Below the pieces are notes generated by a model. It had not been told where the DNA came from. It saw only the letters and a program-made list of their open reading frames with translations, and ran no database searches. 35,415 bases of DNA from Candidatus Ancillula glyptotermitis (GTDB lineage: Bacteria; Actinomycetota; Actinomycetes; Actinomycetales; Bifidobacteriaceae), in the NCBI GenBank assembly GCA_031268675.1, contig JAIRWY010000021.1:1-35415 (forward strand). Reading direction: 5' to 3'. Both the position numbers and the translations under genes were made by a program. Of the stretch, positions 14,727-22,446 are shown piece after piece. Each line of letters begins with the position of its first letter. The first letter of the stretch is position 1.

Positions 14727-17639
14727 CTACTCAACAAAGGCAGCAAACATCTTCTGCAAGCCAGTCTTAATGCGATTGAGTACACTGTCGAGTTTCAGTA
14801 TACTCGGCTGAACTTTCAGCGATGACCTCAAAACTGCATCTAGTGGCATTCTGTGGCTAAATTGATACTCTTGAATCAGATTCCGTAGTTTATTCTCATA
14901 TAGATTATTTTCATTAGAGAACTGAATAATAGATGCTTCGAACTTATCTCTCAAAAACTCTTCATACTTATCTTGGACAATGCAGCTATCCCTTATATCT
15001 GGCAGTTCATTTTTGATAAACTCTTCAATTAGTTCACGCTTTGACCGTAATTCGTTGCTTGAGTTAAGTTGTGTGCGCACTTTTTCTAGAATTTTATTTC
15101 CGTAGTTGGTAGATTTTGCATCTACGACCTCTCGCAATAGCCGCAAAATATAGTAAACATCTATATCGGCTTTATAGGTCAGTTCAATCTCAAAATCGAT
15201 GTCATTCAAAATAGACACTGTTTCTGCTGGATTTTTAGATCGTTCATACAAGTCAAGATATTTACTCTGGAAATTCGCCAACACCTGCTCATCAATGGAA
15301 TTGTTAATATCAAAATCCACATAGGTTTCAAGCGAATTCTTCAATTTGAGTAATCTCCTAAAAATCTGCACAAATTCACGCTCGGCATTTTCATCTGCCA
15401 AATTATCAACAGATTGCGGATTAGGTGTAATTTCGAGTAACCGTTTCACTTGACTCTCAAATTCAGACAAAATATCCTCAAGTGGTTTCTCAAATATTTC
15501 CTCGTTTGCGTTTTTGTTGGCAAAGAGTTCGAGGGCCTCATCTTGCCTTGCCTTAAGATTTCTAAAACACACAATATTGCCGTGTGATTTTTTTTCATTC
15601 AGAACTCGGTTTGTTCGAGAATATGCTTGAATTAGCCCGTGATAACGTAGGTTTTTATCGACATAGAAAGTGTTCAACTTTGGTGCATCAAAACCAGTCA
15701 AAAACATATTCACAACGACAAGAATATCAATTTCGGTATGCTCTAATTTGCGAGAGATATCGAGCTGATATGCTTTGAAACCTCCTTGCTGAGTTGTCGA
15801 AAAATTAGTGCCAAATTGAAGGTTATACTGCTCAATATAACGCTCAAGTGCATCTCGAGAATGCTCATTTATCGGTCCATCTTCATCAACTTCGGTGGCT
15901 GATTCAATGTCCCCCAAATCCGAATCTGCGTTTTTGTCATTCTCATTGACACCATAACTAAACACGGTCGCAATTTTCAGATCATGTTGAATACTATTGA
16001 ATGAATTCATGTACTTAATCGCAACTTCTACGCTCGGAGCTGCTAGAATTGCATTAAAGCTTCTGTTATAAGTCTTACGATTATGGTTATCAACAAGCCA
16101 TTTTGCTATCGTTTTAATGCGCTGGTCGCTCTCCATAACTTCAGGTCGGTCAATATCTTCAACGTTGATGTCAGACTCTAATGACGAATTACCAATCTTG
16201 TAAGTTTTTAGTTGCTCAACGGCAAATCTCAGAACATTTTCATCTCTAATTGCATCAGTAATTACGTATTTATGCAGACTCTCACCAAACAAGTCTTTTG
16301 TTGTCTGTTTTTTCCCAGTAATTCCCTTTGCTGCATTTTTTTCAAATATTGGCGTGCCAGTGAAACCAAAGAGTTGATAATTATTGAAAAAATTAGTAAT
16401 CTTTTGGTGGGTTTCTCCGAATTGTGATCGATGGCATTCATCAAAAATGAATACTAGTCGTTTATCCTTCAAATTCTCCATATTCTTCTTATGGTTTTTA
16501 CGTCCAATCGCATTTCCTAGTTTCTGAATTGTTGTTACGATCAGCTTGCATTCTGGATCGCCAAACTGTTTGACAAGTGCCTTCGTGGAGTCTGTGGTGT
16601 CAACACTATTCTCGCGATATTCGTTGAACTGTCTAATTGTTTTTGCGTCCAAATCATTTCTATCAACGACGAATATAACTTTCTCAATTCCTGATTTTTG
16701 AGCCAGAAGTTGCGACGCCTTGAATGAGGTCAATGTTTTTCCAGAACCTGTCGTATGCCAGATGTAACCACCCTTTTTACCACTGACACCTTTTACATCG
16801 GCTCTATTCATTATTTTGTCAATCGCGTAAATCTGGTATGGGCGCAGAATCATCAACTGTTTTTGTGTATTCAGAACCGAGTATTTCGTAATCATATTCG
16901 TAAGGTGCACTCTGTTCAAAAATGCCTTCGCGAACTCAGCCAGTTCAGAAATAATTTGATTGTCCTCATTTGCCCAAAAATTCGTAAACTTGAAACTTTG
17001 TGATTTTTCAGAATGTGCATAACCGACCGTATTCGAGTAATATTTCGTATTCGCACCATTTGACACAATAAACATCTGCACATACTCAAACAACCCACGT
17101 CCACTCGAAAATGTATGACGACGATAGCGATTAACCTGATTAAATGCCTCTTTTAACTCAATTCCACGCTTCTTCAACTCAATATGCACTAGCGGAAGTC
17201 CGTTTATCAATATCGTTACATCATAGCGGTTTTGATATTTTGCATCCATCTCAATTTGATGAGTCACTTGAAACGTATTGTGCAGTGGATCATTCATATC
17301 GATAAAGTGTATATTACGCATCGACCCATCATCGCGCCGCAAAGTCCACCCCTGACGAAGTTTCTGTGCCTTATCGAACACTTTACCTTTCGTCAAATAG
17401 TTCAAAGCCGCAGTCCATTCATTATCCGTGAACCTGAATTCAGTGCCCTGCGCACCTGCACTGTTACTGAGCGCTTTGGTAGCAGAATCTATCCCTGAGT
17501 TGAACATCTCCAACTGCAGTCGCAAATTCTGCACCATTTCATCTTCATTTGTAATCAAATAAGCTGGCTCATAATCCAGATTGCTCACAAGATTATTGAT
17601 CAACTCCTGCTCAAGTGCAGCTTCAGTTTGTGTTGCCAT
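14727..17639 (-). CDS. hsdR: Type I restriction enzyme R subunit
   Basis: Motor and nuclease subunit of a type I restriction-modification complex; it translocates DNA after binding an unmethylated site and cleaves at a distance. The PD-(D/E)xK nuclease is at residues 140-156 (Asp140, Glu154, Lys156 in VHIELKKRG). The helicase shows Walker A TGSGKT at 297-302, DECH at 400-403, motif III FGFTGTP and a late VNMFLTGFDAPKLNTFYVDKNL block. ATG 17639 (MATQTEAALEQ) follows GGAAGGAGA closely, giving 970 residues. An upstream ATG at 17693 lies in repeat DNA and is rejected. No catalytic residue is missing, so the subunit looks functional. It is the last gene of the operon. Confidence 0.95.
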   Translation of the reverse strand: MATQTEAALEQELINNLVSNLDYEPAYLITNEDEMVQNLRLQLEMFNSGIDSATKALSNSAGAQGTEFRFTDNEWTAALNYLTKGKVFDKAQKLRQGWTLRRDDGSMRNIHFIDMNDPLHNTFQVTHQIEMDAKYQNRYDVTILINGLPLVHIELKKRGIELKEAFNQVNRYRRHTFSSGRGLFEYVQMFIVSNGANTKYYSNTVGYAHSEKSQSFKFTNFWANEDNQIISELAEFAKAFLNRVHLTNMITKYSVLNTQKQLMILRPYQIYAIDKIMNRADVKGVSGKKGGYIWHTTGSGKTLTSFKASQLLAQKSGIEKVIFVVDRNDLDAKTIRQFNEYRENSVDTTDSTKALVKQFGDPECKLIVTTIQKLGNAIGRKNHKKNMENLKDKRLVFIFDECHRSQFGETHQKITNFFNNYQLFGFTGTPIFEKNAAKGITGKKQTTKDLFGESLHKYVITDAIRDENVLRFAVEQLKTYKIGNSSLESDINVEDIDRPEVMESDQRIKTIAKWLVDNHNRKTYNRSFNAILAAPSVEVAIKYMNSFNSIQHDLKIATVFSYGVNENDKNADSDLGDIESATEVDEDGPINEHSRDALERYIEQYNLQFGTNFSTTQQGGFKAYQLDISRKLEHTEIDILVVVNMFLTGFDAPKLNTFYVDKNLRYHGLIQAYSRTNRVLNEKKSHGNIVCFRNLKARQDEALELFANKNANEEIFEKPLEDILSEFESQVKRLLEITPNPQSVDNLADENAEREFVQIFRRLLKLKNSLETYVDFDINNSIDEQVLANFQSKYLDLYERSKNPAETVSILNDIDFEIELTYKADIDVYYILRLLREVVDAKSTNYGNKILEKVRTQLNSSNELRSKRELIEEFIKNELPDIRDSCIVQDKYEEFLRDKFEASIIQFSNENNLYENKLRNLIQEYQFSHRMPLDAVLRSSLKVQPSILKLDSVLNRIKTGLQKMFAAFVE

Positions 17640-17693
17640 TAGATTCTCCTTCCAGATTTTGCAAAAGGTAAAGAAGGGGGAAAGAAAAAACAC

Positions 17694-17821
17694 CTAAAAC
17701 ACAGGGGTTTTGACTTACCTATTCTATTTTGGAAAAGAAGTGGAAAAGAAATATCCGCTAAAATACAGGGGTTTCGCCATACAGAGCATTTTTTGGAAAA
17801 GAAGTGGAAAAGAAATTTTGA
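17694..17821. repeat. Two tandem copies of a 64-bp repeat between hsdR and the AlbA_2 gene
   Basis: The units are 17694-17757 and 17758-17821. Each starts with CTAAAA, then ACAGGGGTTT, and carries TTTTGGAAAAGAAGTGGAAA and following bases (17727-17752 and 17791-17816), which are identical in both copies. Within the unit GGAAAAGAA occurs twice. A degenerate partial copy seems to precede them at about 17660-17693. The strands are strongly purine/pyrimidine biased. The repeat fills the only sizeable gap in the operon, directly upstream of the hsdR ribosome-binding site. Confidence 0.85.
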
Positions 17822-17822
17822 T

Positions 17823-19298
17823 CTAGCCAATTGACTCACCTGCCCAAAAAGGAACATATTGCATCGACTTGTTGCCAACCTTTTCATCAAAGTGCTTAAT
17901 ATATCCTTTTTCAATTGCCAAGTTTATTAGCTTTGATGCCACTGACGCAGATGACTTTGCAAGCCCAAATCTTTCTCTAATGCTCTGATTATTTGTATAC
18001 TGATCGTCGCGATATTGCACGCAAGTATGATAATATACTGCTAATGCTTGCTCTTCTTTCGTAAGCTTGTTTTGCGGCAATCGTCTTCTAAGTGTAATAG
18101 TTGTGTAGCCATCCGCAACTATTGAATGAGGAGAGATAAAACCGTCATTATCTAGACTTGATGCAATTTTTTGCCAACCAGAACCCTTTTGTTCGCAAAT
18201 ACCTAACTTATACATCTGTGCAGCCAGTGTTTCATTACGAGAAACTGGAGGAGAACCAAGAAATAGCATTGGTTTAACTAGTGGTACTCCAGGATTAATA
18301 AAAGTAATACGATCATCATAAATCTCTATCAAAATTTGTTTGCCATTTTCAGAAAAATCTTGATGAATAATACAATTTGCAAGTAACTCTCTAAGTGCAA
18401 TTTGAGGAAAAGCATAATTTATTCTTCTAATGCCATCATCTCCAATTGATTCACCAATTCGAATACTATCAAGAATTACATCCAAAACAAGTGAAAACCC
18501 GTTAGCAGCACCCTTTTTTGATCGATAATCCTGTTTCGTATCAAGCTTGTTACTTCCATTATATACAATAACACGAGGAACTTTTTGCTCCAGACTACTG
18601 AAATCGGATATAGATTTGGCAAACATATATGCACCTAAATTTGTAATATTATATGTTGAATCTGAATTATCAGTCACAAATCCAGAGTTGATTAGCTCCT
18701 CCAACAATTGATGTTCTGATATAGAAATTCCTGCCTGTTTGCGCATATCAATAAATGCCTTAGTGTCTAGCAAGTCAAATACTTTACTTTTACTTAGATT
18801 AGATGCAATAATAACGTCTTCAAAATCAATTGCCAAGACTTTATTCCATAACTCGCGTCTAATACTAGGAAATTCCTTAAGTTTTTTTGTATTTGTTCCA
18901 ATCCTAATATACTCGAAATTCTGATACTCCATAATTTCACTTTGGGGTGAAATAATAATAACTGTCAACCATTTGCCATCGACCTTAATCGAAGTAAATT
19001 CAATGTTAGGTTTTGGGTGAATATTAACTTGCACACATAGTTCAATCTCAGTTCCTTTAATTTTCTTTTGTTGATAATGAAAATCCGTTCCTACTATACT
19101 ATGGGTTTTATCATCAATACCGAAAATAATATATCCACGGTTTATTGATCTACGAATTAGAGTATTTGAAATTGCGACAATATCCAGTGCAAGTTCCTCT
19201 TCGGAGTGCCAATTATGCTTGAATTCTACGTGTTCCAGTTCTGTTTTGTTAGCACGAAAACCGTTTACGATTTCAAGTAATTTCTCATTTTTTATCAT
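17823..19298 (-). CDS. AlbA_2 (Schlafen-type) and ATPase-like domain protein in the restriction operon
   Basis: A 491-residue protein of the 'ATP-binding protein / divergent AAA_4' type. The N-terminal part (about 15-130) resembles the AlbA_2 nucleic-acid-binding domain (ELEHVEFKHNWHSEEEL and RGYIIFGIDDKTHSIVG). The middle contains a GHKL-like ATPase segment, LRELLANCIIHQDF then IEIYDDRITFINPG. The C-terminus looks like a winged helix (SIRERFGLAKSSASVASKLI). AAAGGAGG six bases before ATG 19298 fixes the start. Genes of this kind occur as extra members of type I restriction loci, such as the R-linked ORFs of Campylobacter. Their role is not established; modulation of the complex or an independent defence function are both possible. 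Confidence 0.7.
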   Translation of the reverse strand: MIKNEKLLEIVNGFRANKTELEHVEFKHNWHSEEELALDIVAISNTLIRRSINRGYIIFGIDDKTHSIVGTDFHYQQKKIKGTEIELCVQVNIHPKPNIEFTSIKVDGKWLTVIIISPQSEIMEYQNFEYIRIGTNTKKLKEFPSIRRELWNKVLAIDFEDVIIASNLSKSKVFDLLDTKAFIDMRKQAGISISEHQLLEELINSGFVTDNSDSTYNITNLGAYMFAKSISDFSSLEQKVPRVIVYNGSNKLDTKQDYRSKKGAANGFSLVLDVILDSIRIGESIGDDGIRRINYAFPQIALRELLANCIIHQDFSENGKQILIEIYDDRITFINPGVPLVKPMLFLGSPPVSRNETLAAQMYKLGICEQKGSGWQKIASSLDNDGFISPHSIVADGYTTITLRRRLPQNKLTKEEQALAVYYHTCVQYRDDQYTNNQSIRERFGLAKSSASVASKLINLAIEKGYIKHFDEKVGNKSMQYVPFWAGESIG

Positions 19299-19334
19299 TC
19301 ATATCCTCCTTTTGTAATTATCTCATCAAAGAAA

Positions 19335-20693
19335 CTATTCATCATTTTGTCTCCTTTTCTTCAGTATAACACTATTATCGTCCTCGTGCAGTGAACCGTC
19401 ATCTCGAATTTCGCTCCTGTCATCCTGTGCTTGATTCAGGATTTCAAACTCTGGCAGTCTTATCTGTCCAGTCACGAGATTACTGAGCAGGAACTTCTTC
19501 TGCTCTTTGAGGTTAGAGAGTATCGATCGTAGCGCATCAAGTTCACGATCAGCGGTGGAGAGAATGGAGGAGATGGCTTGTTGCTCGGGGAGAGTGGGGA
19601 GGGAGATCTTCGTTTCTCTTGCTCCACTCCAATGTCGCTTATAATTTCCAAGAACTTTGTAGTGTTTTGAAAAAGAGTAATATACAAAACGCGTGTCACA
19701 CATATTTGTCATTTTGTGCTTCGATGCAGAGTCCATAGATTCTGAATCCAATTCAGAATGACATTTAAGTGGAGTTATAATCTTTATGCCATCCGCACCT
19801 TGAGCAAATTGAAAATCCACAAACTTTATAACTTCGGAATGATCGCCAAATATCAGATATTCGCCACTTGGGAGTATTGCTCTTTCGTTATTGGTATACC
19901 CACAAATTATGTCTGGACTTTGGTCAACAATTGAGAACTTTCCAGTCTTCTGGAATTCCTTGTTTTGCAGTTTTCTTGGTGGTACCAAGGTTTTCGAAAC
20001 CTCTCCCAACTTCACGTTCTTCCATTCACTCGCAAACGGCTTACTAGTTTCAGGGTCAATTGTTCGCAGGGCTGGAGCATCTACACCCTTCGGAACTGTC
20101 AGTAACTGTTGCATCAACCCTTTCTTCAGCTTCTCCTTCAACGCAATCTTCCGCTTTAATTTCTCTACTGCTTCATCCCATACCTCCAGAACAGATACAA
20201 TAGCTTGCTGTTCTTTTTTTGGTGGTGCTAGAAATTTTATGCCATCGAGGTCTGGCTTGTGAATATGGACGATCGACTGCCCTTGCCCAAGTCTATTAAT
20301 CTGTTTTCTTCCGGCTGTATTTAGGTAATATGACAGAAATAGTCCATCGCTATCAGTTGGTCTGAATCCGACTATATCTCCACCTGCATACCCTTTATCG
20401 AGCATAAATACAGCAGACTTTCCAATTTCTTCAACCTTTTCTCCTGAACCAGCAAATAACAAATCACCACGATGTATTTCGGTCGCCTCGCTGGCAACTT
20501 GCACACTAATATTCGATCTCGTTGATGTAGCAATCTTAAAGTCGTAATCAGTATATAGCTCTCCGTAACGAACAGCAGGTAAATCACCACTTTGCGCGTC
20601 ATCTTTGGCAATACCAGCCCCCTTGAAGAAGTCTCCAACCTCCCCCAACTTCACCTCTCGCCACCCTTGTGGGATAATTCTTTCTTCAGGCAT
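19335..20693 (-). CDS. hsdS: Type I restriction enzyme specificity subunit, with repeat-derived insertions
   Basis: DNA-recognition subunit of the type I complex, 452 residues. It has two target-recognition domains (about 1-150 and 225-370), each followed by a conserved helical spacer: KKEQQAIVSVLEVWDEAVEKL and LPEQQAISSILSTADRELDAL. Each half begins with a matching segment, GWREVKLGEVGD and EWKNVKLGEVSK. Two stretches are unusual. CHSELDSESMDSASKHKM in the second recognition domain comes from a palindromic element (19708-19762). The C-terminal NQAQDDRSEIRDDGSL comes from a related sequence (19398-19442). Both keep the frame open. The start overlaps the upstream E2-like gene by eight bases and has only a weak ribosome-binding site. 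Confidence 0.9.
   Translation of the reverse strand: MPEERIIPQGWREVKLGEVGDFFKGAGIAKDDAQSGDLPAVRYGELYTDYDFKIATSTRSNISVQVASEATEIHRGDLLFAGSGEKVEEIGKSAVFMLDKGYAGGDIVGFRPTDSDGLFLSYYLNTAGRKQINRLGQGQSIVHIHKPDLDGIKFLAPPKKEQQAIVSVLEVWDEAVEKLKRKIALKEKLKKGLMQQLLTVPKGVDAPALRTIDPETSKPFASEWKNVKLGEVSKTLVPPRKLQNKEFQKTGKFSIVDQSPDIICGYTNNERAILPSGEYLIFGDHSEVIKFVDFQFAQGADGIKIITPLKCHSELDSESMDSASKHKMTNMCDTRFVYYSFSKHYKVLGNYKRHWSGARETKISLPTLPEQQAISSILSTADRELDALRSILSNLKEQKKFLLSNLVTGQIRLPEFEILNQAQDDRSEIRDDGSLHEDDNSVILKKRRQNDE
19398..19442. repeat. Palindromic-element-like sequence in the 3' end of hsdS
   Basis: Two successive GTCATC-starting arms lie at 19398 and 19419. The second, GTCATCCTGTGCTTGATTCA followed by GGAT, closely resembles the GTCATTCTGAA...TTCAGAAT modules found as protein-inserted palindromic repeats in Rickettsiales and other host-associated bacteria. 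It encodes the hydrophilic tail of HsdS. Confidence 0.55.
19708..19762. repeat. Palindromic element inserted in the second recognition domain of hsdS
   Basis: A 55-bp imperfect palindrome bounded by GTCATT and AATGAC. Its two arms (GTCATTTTGTGCTTCGATGC and, on the other strand, GTCATTCTGAATTGGATTCA) are versions of one module. On the hsdS strand it reads HSELDSES and following residues. This matches the style of Rickettsia palindromic elements, which insert in frame into genes. No other full copy was seen in this window. Confidence 0.65.
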
Positions 20694-21381
20694 TATATTT
20701 TCTTTCTAGCAAATTTAGCTGTCTTATATCGATTTTTGCTTGATTCCAAGTATACTTGTCGCGTTGCATTGATTGTAAAGTACTGTAATGGCATTTACCG
20801 AATAACTTTCTTGACCCGCAAGGGCATGAATCCTTTTTCATATGTTTTCTTAGCCTTGGAATTAATAGCAATTTTCTCACTACTTCAATACTGTCAATAT
20901 CAAATGGCTGAAGATAGTTTTCCCAGATTTTTTCCGTTCGTGATTCTGCTAGTCCCTGGTCTCCATGGCTCCTTTCGCCGACGGGTTGAACGCCATATTT
21001 TCGCCAATATTCATACTGAAATAAATAGCCAATGATTGCTGTTAAAAATGATTTTACAACATTACCGTCTTTCTTGAGTCGGTCTTTCAGATCCTCGGGT
21101 GTTGCTACGCAAAAAGAACCATTAGGGTTAAGATGAGAATAGCTCTCAACTCCTCTATCGTGATTATATGCTCTCGGTAAATTTGCAATATTATCGAAGT
21201 TCTCGTTCTTCGAAAATTCGATTCTTACTGTATTTCTGATAAGAAAAACATCTTTATTTTCCTCATAGTTAACTTGAAATTTGACTAAAACACTGAAGAA
21301 ATTTGATTTATCATCAATATCAAACCATTTGATGAAACTAAATTCTTCTAATTCGTGTTTAAGCTGGTCGTGAGTTAACAA
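20686..21381 (-). CDS. Predicted E2-like (ubiquitin-conjugating fold) protein with C-terminal SEC-C zinc motif
   Basis: A 231-residue protein with two recognisable parts. Residues 30-140 resemble prokaryotic E2-like proteins. After a beta-rich region (VRIEFSKNENFDNIANLPRA) comes H83-x-N85-x2-G88-x2-C91, similar to the HPN...G-x-[IV]-C signature with the catalytic cysteine of E2 enzymes. YGVQPVGERSHGDQGLAE follows, as in bacterial family members. The C-terminus holds CPCGSRKLFGKCH (186-198), a SEC-C zinc-binding motif. Start is TTG 21381, supported by GGAGGG six bases upstream. It lies directly after the TIR gene and overlaps hsdS by eight bases. No E1-like, ubiquitin-like or peptidase gene accompanies it. 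SEC-C is certain; the E2 assignment is inference. Confidence 0.65.
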   Translation of the reverse strand: MLTHDQLKHELEEFSFIKWFDIDDKSNFFSVLVKFQVNYEENKDVFLIRNTVRIEFSKNENFDNIANLPRAYNHDRGVESYSHLNPNGSFCVATPEDLKDRLKKDGNVVKSFLTAIIGYLFQYEYWRKYGVQPVGERSHGDQGLAESRTEKIWENYLQPFDIDSIEVVRKLLLIPRLRKHMKKDSCPCGSRKLFGKCHYSTLQSMQRDKYTWNQAKIDIRQLNLLERKYNA

Positions 21382-21382
21382 T

Positions 21383-21991
21383 TTAGACCCTCCAAGGTTT
21401 TTCTGGTCTTATTGTCCTGCTTGTAACTGCGGGAGGTTTTATCTGCTTAGTAATATCATAATTAATAATATTCTGACACTTTTCATATGTATCTTCAATA
21501 TATTTTTGTGGATTACCAAGAAATTCCGACTCACCTACGATTGAAATATATGACTCTTCCAGATTGGAATCAGTAGTGATTATTTCGTTTTGCACTCCAA
21601 AACTACCCACTTTATTGTAGCGGTTTTTAGTAATAATACTAGGAACTTGATTCGTTGCTAATTGCATACCATTTGGAAGAATTGCGACAACACCATTTGG
21701 CATTGATGTCCTATTTTCTCTGGAAATTTTCTTAAGTGAGTACTCTATTTCCCATTCAACCCAATCACTTTGCTTCAGATTTGGTGAGAGTGCTACAATT
21801 GTAACAGAAGTGTCCCAAATCATATCCTTAAGGTATTCCTTAATCGTATCCGCTTTAAGATCTGATAAATCATCAGAGAAGCCATCTTCTCCTTTATAGT
21901 ATGTAGCATCATCACCAAGTGATTTTATTATCTTGTCTCGCAAATCCTGAGATTCACTGTATTTGTATGATATAAATGTTTTATGTGCCAT
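21383..21991 (-). CDS. TIR-like (MTH538/ThsB-type) domain protein
   Basis: A 202-residue protein whose first 120 residues look like the MTH538 TIR-like family (DUF1863), which includes the ThsB sensor of Thoeris antiphage defence. Seen are the N-terminal strand KTFISYKYSE, the block YLKDMIWDTSVTIVALSPNLKQSDWVEWEIEYSLKK with a candidate catalytic Glu81 (WEIE), and VVAILP. Such proteins use NAD+ to make signal nucleotides or deplete NAD+. ATG 21991 is chosen because AAGGAGAG lies six bases upstream; the earlier in-frame ATG at 22009 lacks this. Two bases separate it from the membrane-protein gene. The last 80 residues are unassigned. No ThsA gene (SIR2 or Macro type) is in the window. Confidence 0.78.
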   Translation of the reverse strand: MAHKTFISYKYSESQDLRDKIIKSLGDDATYYKGEDGFSDDLSDLKADTIKEYLKDMIWDTSVTIVALSPNLKQSDWVEWEIEYSLKKISRENRTSMPNGVVAILPNGMQLATNQVPSIITKNRYNKVGSFGVQNEIITTDSNLEESYISIVGESEFLGNPQKYIEDTYEKCQNIINYDITKQIKPPAVTSRTIRPEKPWRV

Positions 21992-21993
21992 TT

Positions 21994-22446
21994 CTATCTC
22001 TCCTTCCATTTTATTTCTTTGTTATTCACTATAAACCTATTGCCTAGCCAAGAGAGTATAAGCCCGAAAAGCAAAAGATACATCGGTAAAACCGAATAGG
22101 AAAATATTGCCTTCCACCTATTTTTCCATCTAAAATATGGTCTTACTGTATTGAGTTCAGACTTATTCAATTTGTCTAAATGATACTGTTTATTCTGACT
22201 ATTATAATAATCGCGAAAACAGTTCTCAAGATATAGATAATATGCATCTAAACAACCAAAAGTAATCCAAGGAACTAGGACTATCCACCAATAACAGAGT
22301 TTATTTGCCGTTGCTAAAAATGCAAGAATTACACCGACCGAGCCAACAGCCCAGTTTTTCATCGCAAAACTATTGGAAGCCATACGAGTTATCACTGTCT
22401 GTAAGTATGATAAGTGAAATTGGATTTCTATGTGCTTAATCTTCAT
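21994..22446 (-). CDS. Small membrane protein linked to the TIR gene, candidate effector
   Basis: A 150-residue protein with a short amphipathic N-terminus (SYLQTVITRMASNSFAMKNW). Two closely spaced membrane helices follow (about 33-48 and 52-70), then the charged stretch DAYYLYLENCFRDYYN, a cytoplasmic middle and a third helix (113-134). From memory, proteins with this pattern (INRMA-NSF-K-W, then LDAYYL-E--FR--Y) occur next to MTH538-type TIR genes; I could not check this. The layout is reminiscent of SLATT-type two-helix membrane effectors in nucleotide-signal defence systems. The ATG overlaps the hsdM stop as ATGA, so it is translated with the restriction genes. Confidence 0.6.
   Translation of the reverse strand: MKIKHIEIQFHLSYLQTVITRMASNSFAMKNWAVGSVGVILAFLATANKLCYWWIVLVPWITFGCLDAYYLYLENCFRDYYNSQNKQYHLDKLNKSELNTVRPYFRWKNRWKAIFSYSVLPMYLLLFGLILSWLGNRFIVNNKEIKWKER

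Noticed and set aside
17639-17914. Minus-strand open frame across the 64-bp repeats
   Set aside because: It begins inside the AlbA_2 gene in another frame and is built from the repeat; probably incidental.
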